A stretch of 64,000 nt of DNA from Clytia hemisphaerica (lineage: Eukaryota; Cnidaria; Hydrozoa; Leptothecata; Clytiidae): NCBI GenBank assembly GCA_902728285.1, contig CACVBU010000463.1:1426001-1490000 (forward strand), read 5' to 3'. A program made the translations under genes and the position numbers. Positions 53,363-64,000 of the stretch are shown in pieces. The first letter of the stretch is position 1. Each line of letters opens with the position of its first letter. The notes under the pieces were generated by a model. That model was not told where the DNA came from, ran no database searches, and saw nothing but the letters and a program-made list of their open reading frames with translations.

Positions 53363-53673
53363 TTAAAGGAAGAAATTTTGGCGGAAAGAAAATTTGGCGG
53401 ATTTGGCGGATTTAGCCAAATTCCGCCAAATTAAGTTCCCGCCAAAATTTATTTTTTCCTCCATCCGCCAAATTAAATTCCCGCAAAATTTAATTTATTT
53501 CACGCATTCCCCAAATTCATGCTATTTCAAGCCTTAAAACAGTTTTTTTTTCTTATTCAATAACGCTTCTGGCCAAAAATATCCAGCTACCCGCCAAATT
53601 AAATTCCCTCTGAAAAAACTTTTTCGGTCATCCGCCAAATTAAATTCCCGCCAAAATTTCTTCCTTTAAGGTA
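53363..53673. mobile_element. TTGGCGG-type MITE
   Basis: TTAAAGGAAGAAATTTTGGC on the left is mirrored at the right. Repeated CCGCCAAATTAAATTCCCGC inside. Confidence 0.8.
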
Positions 53674-54257
53674 TATGGGGCAAAGAAAATATTTACTTTA
53701 ATGCAAATATTTCTTTTAGATGACAGATACATCGAAAGACTTTAGGTAAATATAAAGCAAAGACTTATGCGTTAGCATTCAAATTTCACTAAACTTATAA
53801 TATATAGATTTTGAACATGCGAAGGAGAGTCAGGGCCCGGAAGTTCTAGTATTTAGAAATCTGTTCAATTAAGTCTAGAATTCCTTTCTAATTGCATGTA
53901 TGTAATTGCAGAACTCTTTCCAAATATTAAGAGACACTTATTTTTTGATTGCGTTTCCAAAGTAACCTAATTAACAAATCAACAAACAGACACAAAATCA
54001 GAGTTAACAAATCACGGAACAATATTTTTTAAAACTTGTTTCCTTTTTTTTTTAAATCGACCCTATAAAAAGAAAACCCGAAATTTGGACCACATCCAGG
54101 TAAAAGTGTAACAAGAAAATAAGATTTAGAAAGAAAAAAGGTTGATTTTTGTAACAGTGAAATCTATTAAGTGAAAATATTTAATTTATCTATTAAAATA
54201 TCAAAAAGAAACTTTACGATTGAGGAATCATCAATTATAAGTCTGAATACACAATTC

Positions 54258-54704
54258 TCAAGCAACGTTCATGAAGGTGATATTTAATCGATGTTCCAAT
54301 TTCCTATAATGAAACATCCAAACCAATGGGCAATAGCTGAGTTGGCTTTTTAAAAAAGCATTTACGATCTTAATTCTTTTTTCAAGGCTCATGAAACCAG
54401 CAATTCTTGCAAACGCACTGATCTTCTCGCCTGCTTTATTGCACAATATGGAGATGTGCGTTTCAAAGGTTAAACAATTATCGAAAGTTACACCTAATAT
54501 CTTTGCAGTCTCACAATTTTGTACTATTTCATTTTGTATATTTAGGTAAAGGTCTTCACTTGCGATGTTTGCTATTAAAACTGACTTTTGCGAGAATATC
54601 AAATGAATACCGTCAACAGCCCCTATCTTTTCACTTTCCTGCCTAACTTTTCCCTCGGTTTTTTCCTCTAATATTCTGGTCCTCAATTTGTTTACAGTTG
54701 TCAT
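54258..54704 (-). pseudogene. LINE reverse transcriptase C-terminal fragment
   Basis: 148 codons. From about residue 33 the frame reads as the thumb end of a Jockey/CR1-like reverse transcriptase: ETAKILGVTFDNCLTFETHI, then KAGEKISAFARIAGFMSLEK, then QLSYCPLVWMFHYRKLEHR. The first 32 residues (MTTVNKLRTRILEEKTEGK) do not match that fold and may be flanking sequence. The catalytic YxDD region is absent. Confidence 0.75.
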
Positions 54705-54973
54705 TTCATTTGTTATGGTTTTTGTTGCACGCTTGTTTCACTTTCGTTTTTTAAAAGTATTTATTTTAAAAATTCGGTTAAAGTACACTGGAAATTCATG
54801 TTTGGCAGCGAAGTGAAAAGATAGGGCTGTTGATGGTAGGTATCAAATATCAAATATCAACCAACTGCAACTTAATACGATACATTTGTACTTACAGTAA
54901 GTAAACAAGCAAAAACTATTAGTGCATTTTAAATGCTCCAATCTATCAGTCCACTTTAGCAAGTTTGGTTGAA

Positions 54974-57302
54974 TCACTTGAGATGGGTAAGGGCAGTGAT
55001 GACTTTAACCATAGAGGTTTTCCCGGAATTTTTCTCTCCAACCAAAATGGGCTTTTCAGTTTTCATTGGTAGCTAGCCGGGCAATAAACACTGGTAAAAC
55101 TTGATCAAGAATGTCGTAGGTTTTAGTCAAGTATTAATACTTTTTGAGACGCATTCACCAAAATAATTAACTTTCATGTTTCGGTTGTATTCTTTGTAGA
55201 TTCTTGGTGAGAACTTTCAAAAGTCGTCGGGCTTATATGGGCAAGGAATGAACTGCATGCTAGATCATTTGAAAAATTTACCATCCGTTGTCTCGATGAT
55301 GTCGGAGTCGAAGTACAATTGGGGGATCAGCTAGAATAAAGAAGAAAATAAAGCTCCAAATAACAAAATATTGAACACGGTATTATTTAAAGAAAGATTG
55401 TGTTGTTAAAGGGGATATCGAAAAGAGATTTTTATTTGAACATCACTATACATGTCTGTTTAAATTTGACATACTTACCATGCAGTCTGATTTTGAAAAC
55501 ATCCGAGATAACTGGAATGTGTGTCTTGCAAATTTCCCTATATGAATTGTGATATCAAGGACGGTTTCAATGTAGGCGTCTGCAGTGACATATGTTCATA
55601 AGCGTATGTAGCTGTAAAAATACAAAATAAAACTATGAACCTAGGCTACCAATTAATTCGGCATTGAAAGCGGCCGGAAAATTGGATTTTTATAAGCGAC
55701 TTAATAAGTCAAAATTACACTTACCACCAGAACTTATGACATAAAATGATCCTTTGTAAAAAGCATGTTTCGCATTGCGCACTGCTTTTCGAACTTCTTC
55801 GAGTGCCCTTCCGAAATCACAGTCTGGCTTCCGAATTATGGCATCCACTTTCAAATCAATTTTGCTCCATTGTCCCAGGGATAAAAAAGTGAGATTTCAC
55901 TTTTATTGGTAGAAAGAAAAATGGGGTGGAGACACGAGAAAGCGTTTCAGGTTGGTGGGATGGAGCATGTTGCATTGCACCAACGCGAAAAAAACGAAAG
56001 CCTTTACGATGGTTAAGTCTGGTGTTTTATGTTGGTAACCTTTTTCACTTTGCTTGAACTTGCAAAGAATGCATAGAGCTGGGTTCAGTCGCTTTATTAA
56101 GAATAAACAAAATCACGACCAAGTGACCAATATTACGAAATGCAGGGGGGTCATGCAGTTACCATGACAGTTAAAAATCTTAAATACCGTTATTCCGAAG
56201 TGGAGTAAGTGTACATTTTTTCACTTTTTGAAAAATTAATTTTCCCAAATTAACGCAGAAAATTTGAAATATTTCGAAGAAAAAATTATTTTTTGAGGTA
56301 AATAATATCTGTAAATCTTCCTCATCTCAATGTATTCTGTCAAACCTATGAGAAAAAAATTTGTGAATGTTTTCAAAGTCATTTAAACCCCGGGGTACTA
56401 AGGTGGGCGAATGAGGGGTATATGCGGGACCTCCGACCCTTAGAGAGACTGATTTTTGCTGAAAAGGCGACCCTTGTTAGAGAGACTTTTTGAATTTTTT
56501 TTTCGATTTTTGAAAAAAGTCATACCCTTAGAGAGACCTTATTACAATTTTTTTTTGGTTTTTGAAAAAAGTCATACCCTTAAAATGAGACTTTATTACA
56601 ATTTTTTTTCTGGAAATCATAAAATTTCCTAAAAATCCTGAATTTTCCGACCCTTAGAGAGACTAATTTAAAACTTTCTAATTTTTCCGGCCCTTAGAGA
56701 ACCTTTGAAAGATGAAAAAATCGACCCTTACCGTCTGCACATACCCATCATACATTTTTGCCTAAGTACCCCCCTCCCCCGGGATTTAAACTTACTCCAA
56801 CCGTTCTTAAACACAGATTTTGAGGAGTATGTATAACTTTACATATCTAGAAAATCAGTAAATTACCCGTTTTATGGTACAGTGTAACATTTTTTGAGCA
56901 ACGAAAACAGTTACTCGACAGCGGGTTAAGTAGTGGTGAGACTGGTGGTGATGTGACAAAGATTTTCCCAATATGGCAGTTATTATTCACCAAAGTGTCA
57001 TGGAGCAACTGTACGACCCCTTGAACACTTACACAATTATCAGATACTTTTCCAACAAAAAATTAATTTTTCTTTAACAATTTTTACCAAATTTTCCAGT
57101 GGGGCTTGGGTCCCAGCGGATCTGTGACACAGGGGTGTAGTCATCATTCCGATACACAGTCCATTTTATAAAGTCAATAACTTTTCAAACTTACAGCTAT
57201 CTCTTTTCAGTTTCACATTGTGCACAAATGAATTCAATTCGTTGGCAGCATTGGTAGTAGATCCATCGATTTTTTGATGTAGTAAATATTCATAACATTT
57301 GA
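54974..57302 (-). CDS. Candidate multi-exon gene with Walker A exon (partial model)
   Basis: Open segments with splice borders on minus: 57302-57195 (KCYEYLLHQKIDGSTTNAAN; donor T|GTAAGT), about 55866-55725 (KIDLKVDAIIRKPD...AFYKGSFYVISSG; donor G|GTAAGT), 55579-55479 (DAYIETVLDITIHIG; donor ATG|GTAAGT), 55330-55282 (LIPQLYFDSDIIETTD; donor G|GTAAAT), and 55066-54974 (MKTEKPILVGEKNSGKTSMV). Exons 2, 3 and 4 of this list join in frame. GEKNSGKT fits the P-loop pattern GxxxxGK[ST] after a hydrophobic strand, which suggests an NTPase. I could not join the P-loop exon or the first exon in frame, so exons are missing or two genes are mixed. A duplicated repeat segment begins at the upstream edge of exon 2. 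Family unknown. Confidence 0.38.
55850..57090. repeat. Duplicated segment, copy 1
   Basis: Shares ATTGTCCCAGGGA...GTGAGATTTCACTTTTATTG, GCAGGGGGGTCATGCAGTTA, and TTACTCGACAG...GTGATGTGACAAAG, in the same order, with 61065-62550. Only this copy contains the insertion 56382-56790. Confidence 0.8.
56382..56790. mobile_element. TTTAAACCCC-ended MITE nested in the duplicated segment
   Basis: Left TTTAAACCCCGGGGTACTAAG, right mirror of GTACCCCCCTCCCCCGGGAT plus TTAAA. The interior repeats CGACCCTTAGAGAGACT five or so times. Confidence 0.75.
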
Positions 57303-57599
57303 CTTTTTATTCTTTAATTATTTTCTTTTTTTTTACTGGAAAAAGAAAAATAGATACATGAAAAATGGCTCGTTTTTTAGATCTGAGTAAGGTCAGTTAG
57401 ATCTTTTGCCAAGTTTTTTAGCAACCCGATCGGTTAAAAATGTACATAGCAAAAGGATTTATTAGTGTGATCGTAAAAGGTAATTTAAGGGATGTTCACC
57501 TAAAACAATTGTCTAAAACTTCCTAAACTTCCTTAAAAAGACACTACTTCCAAATCTTTTCGGTCGCACTTAGAATATGTTTGGAAAGATATTAATTGT

Positions 57600-57984
57600 G
57601 GCGAGACTAATTTAATTTGTTGTTCTACGGGCCCGACCGACCCTATTTTTGCTAAAATCAAAAAAGTAATAATATTGAATTTCCACTAAAATATATTTTA
57701 CACACTATAGTTATTTGTAAGAATCAAATTTGAATAAAGCTAAAAATTAATTCAAGAAATTGAAAAATTTAGAAAATTAATCAAGCATTCCATACACTAA
57801 GATTTTATTATGATTTTCATCGAAGATAAAAAAAGTGAATTTTTGATCCAGATATTTTTTGAAAAACATTTTTGGTACTTTACCAACCCTGCTAAATGAA
57901 AAATTTATTCTTATTTTACCGACCGACCGACCCATATTTTGCTAACGATCTGCCAGTAGAACAACAAATTAAATTGGTCTCGCC
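57600..57984. mobile_element. GGCGAGAC-type MITE
   Basis: Left GGCGAGACTAATTTAATTTG with TTGTTCTAC; the right mirrors it to GGTCTCGCC. CCGACCGACC tracts next to both ends are in inverse orientation. Confidence 0.85.
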
Positions 57985-58019
57985 TAATAAAACTTTGAAA
58001 TTTTACTATTATTAAACTC

Positions 58020-58370
58020 AACTTTAGAGATTTTTCGTTTAATATTTTTTTGGCTTTTAGAAGGGGCGTTTAATAGAAGGGGACGTTTATTAGGTAATTT
58101 CTAACCAAGGCCACTTAATTAAGTGAATCTTAGGTATGTAGAAAGGAGTAAATGTCAGTTCGAATATTGAAAAAATTATTGTCGTATATCTAAGTTTTCT
58201 TTTATATTATACTTCTTTACAGCTACCTGTTTCAAATAAACGCCCCTCCTAAAAGGGAGTCATTCATTCGAAGGGGACGTTTAATTAAGTGGGGCGTTCT
58301 CCAAAAATTTTCCTCAAAGGTGTTTAAAAGAAGAGGGCGTTTATTCGAAGTAATACGGTATATTTGCTTA
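58020..58370. repeat. GGGCGTTTATT dispersed repeat, fullest copy
   Basis: GGGGCGTTTAATAGAAGGGG near the left and AACGCCCCTCC and GGGGCGTT near the right. Relatives at 300-420 and 3075-3205. Confidence 0.5.
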
Positions 58371-58379
58371 ACGACAGCA

Positions 58380-59597
58380 GGGGGGGTCGATACTAAGTTG
58401 TAAGAGCCAGTGTGGGGTGGTCTGATAGGTAAGTAGAAAACAACTTAGTACATGGTACTAAGTGGTGGTCCTAATTGAAAAAAACATTTTTGCAACTTTG
58501 TATCAAGGGACTAATGGTGGTCTCAATACCAAATATGAGGCATCAAGTTAGTATCTGGTACTCAAAATCCTGCAAAATCACAAAAAATGTTCTTTCACTT
58601 TCTCTTGACTTATCCAATTTTTGAGAAAATGCAAGAAAATGAGTTGAAGAGAAAGCTTTTTGATCAGGTAATATCCTACTCTATCAGCTCTTTACTTTAG
58701 TAATTTTATTTCAATTTCAGGATGTTATTTTTGCCCCTGATGAAATTTGAAACTTCCAGCAAGGCCAGAAGAGATTTTAACTTAATAGTATACTTTATAA
58801 GTTCTTGGGATTTTTTTGGGATGGTTGTTACATTTTTACCTTTGGATGAGCAGTTTTAAAAATATTCTTAGCTTTTCTCCTAGCTATTCTTATTTCTCAT
58901 TTTTTCGAGACTAAATTCGCCAAAATTAGTTCCCACCAAAATTAAATATTTTGCTCACTCGCAAAAATAAGTTCTCGCCAAAACTTTTTGGTATTTTGCC
59001 TAAATAACTTCTTGAGTTCACAAAAAAAAACTTCAAATAATGCAGAATAGAACAGATTTACGCTGTTATTCGTCAAAATTAGTTCGCTAAAATTAAAAAA
59101 AATTCTAGTTCTTTAGATTTCTTTGACAAGCTTGTTATAAATTTGTTTTTATTTGATACTTTATTTCTTTTGATTTAAAAATAATTGGCTTGAAAGTGAT
59201 ATTTGACTTGACCTAACTTGACAAGAATTTTTCCTGAGATATTAAGGGTGTTACAGAGAGTGGTGTGGTATGTTTTTTTTTAATACAGTGTTGTAAAGTT
59301 TTTTAGAAAATTTAAAGGAGGTGTACCAGAAAGTACCATTACTAAGAATTAAAGGGTGGTATACCTATTTGAGAGGGAAATCAACTAAGTACAGGGTACT
59401 TAACGGTGGTGTGTCATTTCTCAATGGTGATATCAAGATTGCACCGGCGGTACAAAGGGGTGGTATAATTATTTTAAGAGGCAAACTAAACTTAGTACCA
59501 GGGTACTAAGTGGTGGTGGTCTCAGATAAATTTCAAAAAACAAGAAAGTACAACTTTTCGGCACTGGTCCAGTACCACAACTTGGTACCCCCCCCCT
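58380..59597. mobile_element. TACTAAGTGGTGGT repeat element
   Basis: Starts GGGGGGTCGATACTAAGTTG and ends near CAACTTGGTACCCCCCCC in mirror. GTACTAAGTGGTGGT-like phrases recur at both ends. A TTGGCG-type fragment lies inside at 58910-59110. Confidence 0.55.
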
Positions 59598-59650
59598 CCT
59601 GACGACAATAATTATATTGGAAACCGAGAGGGAAAGATGGTTGGATGTTA

Positions 59651-60865
59651 TCATACGGTTGAATATTCATCACCAATAGGCCCATAATATTTAATGTCAA
59701 TTTCAAAATCGGCATCTTCGAAGTTTTCCTCAAAATAATCAACCGTTTTAATTCTCATTCCTTTCATAATTTCTCGAAATTCCGGAATATTCACTTTCGT
59801 TAAATCTAAAGCTTCCAGATAAACCAGATTGACAGGTAATGTCTTGAACCACGAAAACTCTTCAACTGACAGCTTGTAATTGACGTCATAATTTGTTTCT
59901 ATGGAGAATTCCTTCAAGTACTTCATACGATGTAGTATATCTACCATACTTTTTATGTTCCATTTTTCCACGGCAAAATTCCAAGTACTTATTGTTGTAA
60001 AAGGTAGATCAATGAGCTTCTCCATAGGTGGTAAGTTGCCTTTTTCAAAGTCTCCATGACCGAATGAGATATCTTTCAAATATTTCATTTGTCGAAATAA
60101 ATCAGCAAATTTCAACAAAGTGGGAACATCGTTCTCAATTCTCAAGCTGCGACTTTCAATTTTGGTAACTCTAATGTTTAATTTAACCATTAGCTCAATA
60201 TCCTTCAAAGTATACAAATAACTGCCGTCTTCATAAATAGGCTCCTTCAAGACCACCTTACACTTTCCTAAATGAGCAACCGTGCGAATGAAATCCTCAA
60301 CATTTTCTTCGTTAACAAAAATACAATCTACCACAAGAAAAGAAATCGAAAATTTGTCAGCAAACATTTTGAATTGGTCAAAAGTCCAACGATGTTGGGT
60401 ATATCGAAAACAATCATGATTAATAATCATTCTTTCAACATTGATGGACTTCATACATTCATACAACTGCATTATTTCCCCATTGTTGGTCATTTTGAAA
60501 GCGTTTGTGTTGACAACCACTGGTAGTTGTGTAATGAATCTTAGTTGAGATTGCTGAGCAGTTACAGCCTTTTCATAGTAGTTGACTGTGTCTATATGTA
60601 GGAGTTTCAAATGAGGTAGCATTGCGACTAATTCCAGCCATGAGCAACATGAGAGCTGCCGAGTATGTATTTCTCGTATGGGAAAACGCGAGATTTGCTG
60701 TACAAAATCCATATCTTTGTTGTGTCTGTTGAATCTGGGCTTTGACCACATCCGTTGGAGAGCGAGAGTACGAAGTTTCTTCGAAGTGAAAGATATTTGT
60801 TTGGCACTTTTTATATCAAGGTACGAAATGATGTTGCTGATTAGTTCATTTGGTAAATTATCCAT
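59651..60865 (-). CDS. F-box protein, 404 residues, single coding exon
   Basis: ATG at 60865. Residues 3-42 fit an F-box (LPNELISNIISYLDIKSAK, SFTSKKLRTLAL, then MWSKPRF), which in other proteins binds Skp1 in an SCF ubiquitin ligase. The remaining 360 residues look like irregular leucine-rich repeats (LELVAMLPHLKLLHID, MKYLKDISFG, MKYLKEFSIE, LPVNLVYLEALDL), a likely substrate-binding face. TTTTTATTTTCAG|G lies 26 nt upstream of the ATG, so either a 5' UTR intron or a spliced-leader acceptor precedes the coding exon. There are no internal stops, and the frame ends with a normal stop. Large F-box families are common in invertebrates; the exact family is not recognised. Confidence 0.88.
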   Translation of the reverse strand: MDNLPNELISNIISYLDIKSAKQISFTSKKLRTLALQRMWSKPRFNRHNKDMDFVQQISRFPIREIHTRQLSCCSWLELVAMLPHLKLLHIDTVNYYEKAVTAQQSQLRFITQLPVVVNTNAFKMTNNGEIMQLYECMKSINVERMIINHDCFRYTQHRWTFDQFKMFADKFSISFLVVDCIFVNEENVEDFIRTVAHLGKCKVVLKEPIYEDGSYLYTLKDIELMVKLNIRVTKIESRSLRIENDVPTLLKFADLFRQMKYLKDISFGHGDFEKGNLPPMEKLIDLPFTTISTWNFAVEKWNIKSMVDILHRMKYLKEFSIETNYDVNYKLSVEEFSWFKTLPVNLVYLEALDLTKVNIPEFREIMKGMRIKTVDYFEENFEDADFEIDIKYYGPIGDEYSTV

Positions 60866-61591
60866 CTTTTATATATTCTTACTTTAAGCCCTGAAAATAA
60901 AAACAGAAAGTCATCGAATCCAAAAAGAGCAAAACCAACATACATATCCCCAAATTTTGCAGAATTTGTACTTCTTTACACAATCCAATCCAATCCACCT
61001 TAAAATACCCCAGAGGCCGCTAATAACTCTAAACTGTAAAGGCTTGGGGACACTTGCTCAAAATTGATTTGAATCAATTTGCTACATTGTCCCAGGGACA
61101 AAAGTGAGATTTCACTTTTATTGGTAGAAAGAAAAATGGGATGGAGACACGAGAAAGCGTTTCAGGTTGGTGGGATGGAGCATGTTGCATTGCACCAACG
61201 TGAAAAAAACTTTTCGTGTCCCCAAGCCTTTACAGTGATTAAGTCTGGTGTTTTATGTTGGCAATCTTTTTTATTTTACTTGAGCTCGCAACGAATGCAT
61301 AGAGCTGGGTTCAGTCGCTTTATTAAGAATAAACAAAATCACGACCAAGTGACCAATATTGCGAAATGCAGGGGGGTCATGCAGTTACCATGACAGTTAT
61401 TAGCGAGTTTATATATTTGCGCTTTTGAGGACGGTAAAGTGACTGAAGCGATTTGGAATAACCCGTAATTCTGCCCCGCAAAATCGAGGACGGTAAAAGT
61501 GCTGATTTACCGTCGTCCTCAGTTGGTCATGATCTAGTCAAATTAGAACCTTACCGTCTCCGTCGCTGAAAACACACATACATAAACTCGG

Positions 61592-61854
61592 TATTAACGA
61601 GATTATGTATCGTAGATTTCTACGGCTACGGTTGCGGGGCTGCCCATACGGGTCGTCACCAAAGGCGACATGTCGTTGTCTACTTTGCTCTGTACGGGAA
61701 AAACACCAAAACACCGTCTAAGCAAAGTTGACACAATGCCGTATGTCAAATATCGAACTTGCTTTCACCCGCCATTACTTGCCTTACTCGCCATTTCACT
61801 GGCCACTTTAGCCGTAGCCGTAGAGAATTCCAGATACATAATCTCGCTATTATG
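61592..61854. mobile_element. TAACGAGATTATGTAT foldback MITE
   Basis: Left TAACGAGATTATGTATCGTAG, right mirror ending ATACATAATCTCGCTATTA, with CTACGGCTACGG shared next to both. Confidence 0.7.
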
Positions 61855-61889
61855 TGGTGGTGTGACAACTAAAAATCCTAAGGGCTAAT

Positions 61890-62122
61890 ACACTACACAA
61901 TATATTGTCAGACAATATATTGATGGTATACTGCTGAACGCCAATAATATATTGAAAAGCTGTCCGCAATATATTGTCAGCATAATTTGCAATATTCCAA
62001 CAATATAGGGGGATTGTTTACAGAAAGAAAAATCCTTTTTACAATAGAGCACCTGTTGTTTACTCCGTACATTACAGTCCATAACTTTTATTGACGAATA
62101 TTGCTCACTAATATTGTGTAGT
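61890..62122. mobile_element. ACAATATATTG foldback MITE
   Basis: CTACACAATATATTG on the left and CAATATTGTGTAG-type mirror on the right. CAATATATTG repeats four or so times inside. Confidence 0.55.
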
Positions 62123-62845
62123 CTAAGTAGCTCTTTAAATACAGTTATTCCAAAGTGGAGTAAGTGTACATTTTTTTTCACTTTTTGAAAATTTTTCCTA
62201 ATTTAACACAGAAAATGTAAAATATTTTGAAAAAATATATTTTTTTTGGGAAAATAATATCTCCAAATCTTCCTCATCTCAAATGAAATTTTCTGTCAAA
62301 CCTACGAGACAAAATGTATAACTTTACGTATCTAGAAAATCAGTAAATTACCCATTTTATGGGATAGTGTAACCCTTTTTGAGCAACGAAAACAATTACT
62401 CGACAGTAGAGTAAGTAGTGGTGGGGAGTGGCGGTGATGTGACAAAGATTTTCCCAATATGGCAGTTATTCACCATAGTGCCATGTTGTCATGCATCTGC
62501 ACGACCCAGATACTTTTCAAAAAAAAATTAATCTTTCTTTAAAAATTTAAAACAATTTTTGAGATTAACTTAGAAAAGTTTTTCAAAATGTGAAAGAATG
62601 TGCAATTTTCAATGGGACTTATAAATAAACAAGAAGCCTGTTGGCTTGAAGGCCCAGCGAAAAGTAACGTGTTGATAAAGAGCGTGCAAAACAGCACGAC
62701 ATGTTTGACCCTGTTGACATGGATCAAAGTGAAGACAGGGAAAATTTTTCCAAAATCGCCGCTGTACTTCTCTAGACGCTTGAAATTTTATTGAATGGTC
62801 TCCTACCAACCGGCGCAGGTTCACCCGGTTGAATACTCTCAGGTA

Positions 62846-63077
62846 CCGTGAGATTGGGTAACTTGCATCAGTGGAGGCTAACATAACATGCATAACATGC
62901 ATAGCCCTCAAATGAAAGACCTGGCTGGTCATTAAAATACAACTACGTAGCTCCGCTCGCAGCTCTACTCTTCCATTTTGGTTTTGATTTAATTTTGTAT
63001 TTTAATGACCAGCCAGGTCTTTCATTTGAGGGCTATGCATGTTAGCCTCCACTGATGCAAGTTACCCAATCTCACGG
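62846..63077. mobile_element. CCGTGAGATTGGG MITE, copy 2 (long arms, TA target)
   Basis: Arms of about 90 bp or more (CCGTGAGATTGGGTAACTTG to GACCTGGCTGGTCATTAAAA) mirrored almost exactly, TA on both sides. The same ends as 31155-31328. Confidence 0.85.
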
Positions 63078-63141
63078 TACCTAATAGTTGGGGGGTTTGG
63101 AATAAGCGGGGTGAGGTTGGAAAAATCTCAAAACTTAATAA

Positions 63142-63163
63142 GCGGGGGGGGGGGGGGGGGGGT
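63142..63163. repeat. Poly-G run
   Basis: About 20 consecutive G in an AT-rich region; a likely assembly weak point. Confidence 0.9.
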
Positions 63164-63244
63164 GGAATAAAAATGTCCTAGGTGGAAAATTTCCATAAAT
63201 TATGCGCGCCCATAGAAAAATATTTTAAAAAACCCGCGAATATA

Positions 63245-63350
63245 TAGTGGGGGGCGTACGAGGTTTTGAATTACCGCCATCCCGACCATTTTTTTGAAAA
63301 TTACCGTTATCTCGTCCAAAATTTTCGAAAATACCGGTCCCGCTGTTTTT
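63245..63350. repeat. GACGGTATT-like repeat fragment
   Basis: ATTACCGCCATCCCG and ATTACCGTTATCTCG resemble the repeat at 50540-50775. The rest of 63084-63518 holds no gene. Confidence 0.35.
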
Positions 63351-63518
63351 CCCATAAAATTCTAAGGACTAGAAGTAAAAAAATCGGCAAAATGGAATAG
63401 GATGTGTATGAGGTAGATCACTATTTTCGTATTTTGTTTCGATTGCGAAAATTTACATTACATTTACTACCTTTCTAAAGAAAAAAATGCACCGGGTGTC
63501 CCAGAAAAAAGTCCGGAC

Positions 63519-63847
63519 GTTTGATACGATCCTTCATCCAGAGTATTTTCGATGTTGTGGGTTCCGGATTCAGCTATTCTTTCAACGTTTTCTTCATCAT
63601 CATCGTCATTTGAAGCATCAAATTGGTCGGGTTGCTCGATTGTTTCTGCATCTTGATCAGATGCACCTGTGACCTTTTGGCCATTGTCAGATGTGCTTGT
63701 TTCGTCTGGGGTCCCATACTCTTTGGTAGACACGATGACTTCGCTGATCTTGCGATCTTGCTTGAGTAGAGATAATGTGGCAAAGTTACCATCTTCGCCA
63801 TAGTCGTTTCTTGGAGTACAGTTCTCTGACGTACAGCTCTCGTGTAA
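63519..63847 (-). CDS. Acidic internal exon of an unknown gene
   Basis: After CTAATAG the frame is open for 109 codons: LHESCTSENCTPRNDYGEDG, a short hydrophobic stretch FATLSLLKQDRKISEVIVS, then an acidic low-complexity tail with NDDDDEENVE. A donor ATCAAAC|GTCCGG is possible at 63519. Beyond it the frame runs into the transposon terminus CCGGGTGTCCCAGAAAA (63492-63515), so the transposon may have landed at the exon edge. No family recognised. Overlapping frames look like shadows. Confidence 0.4.
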
Positions 63848-64000
63848 CTATTAGCCCAAGTTTGCAAACGATTTTCGTTTTTTTTTATTGATAGAAACTG
63901 AGGGTATCTTTTTTGGAAGAATGGGAAAAAGTGAAATTGAAACTGCCTTCAGGAGGTGGATACCAACTACCTTTTCGACTTGTAACGTTTCAAATAAGGT

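Larger units (their letters stand above)
61065..62550. repeat. Duplicated segment, copy 2
   Basis: Sister of 55850-57090. It lacks the TTTAAACCCC MITE but has about 740 bp (61400-62140) that the sister lacks; that insertion holds the two small foldbacks listed next. Confidence 0.8.

Noticed and set aside
63574-63867. 97-codon minus-strand frame overlapping the acidic exon
   Set aside because: Low-complexity shadow (MMMKKT run) of the acidic frame; the acidic frame has the better splice border and composition.

Overview
The window reads as nuclear DNA of an AT-rich invertebrate animal. Genes are split by GT-AG introns, the coding space is small, and most of the remainder is transposon-derived. 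The mix of retroelement families (a Penelope-like GIY-YIG fragment, a zinc-finger/nuclease retroelement tail, a PHD-type LINE ORF1, piggyBac) and one secreted protein type remind me of cnidarian genomes. That is an impression from memory, not a proven assignment. Nothing prokaryotic was seen.

Five host genes can be supported. (1) A minus-strand gene fills 1-8998 and leaves the window at its left edge. Its exons, all joined in phase 0, alternate between two related types, as if an exon pair had been duplicated; I do not recognise the family. (2) A plus-strand secreted Cys-containing protein lies at 36626-41516 and reads through in frame if one 3' splice site is CG instead of AG. (3) A complete five-exon cathepsin L-like protease (352 aa) on the minus strand spans 45166-52118, with its catalytic residues and a TATA box. 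(4) A minus-strand set of short exons at 54974-57302 includes a Walker A segment; it is tentative. (5) A 404-residue F-box protein on the minus strand occupies 59651-60865. A partial acidic exon lies at 63519-63847.

Mobile elements by region: 629-2362, 21271-23547 and 40113-41252 are three copies of a family with GGACCTACC ends and internal tandem repeats. 4573-5261, 10321-11115 and 19397-19755 are a second family with 156-bp internal repeats. 11533-12388 is an inverted Penelope-like fragment. 12980-20745 looks like a piggyBac transposase gene split by LINE ORF1 pieces, which are themselves separated by a 2.3-kb satellite built on a 17-bp unit. 26850-30836 holds terminal-inverted-repeat elements. 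31954-33204 is a frameshifted retroelement tail. 33737-36273 holds tandem and foldback repeats. Many MITE-like foldbacks sit in introns and between genes, several with readable target-site duplications or empty sites in related copies. A segment at 55850-57090 is duplicated at 61065-62550, with a different insertion in each copy.

I see no operon-like or pathway linkage between the genes. The organising feature of the window is nested insertion of repeats into introns and into one another.
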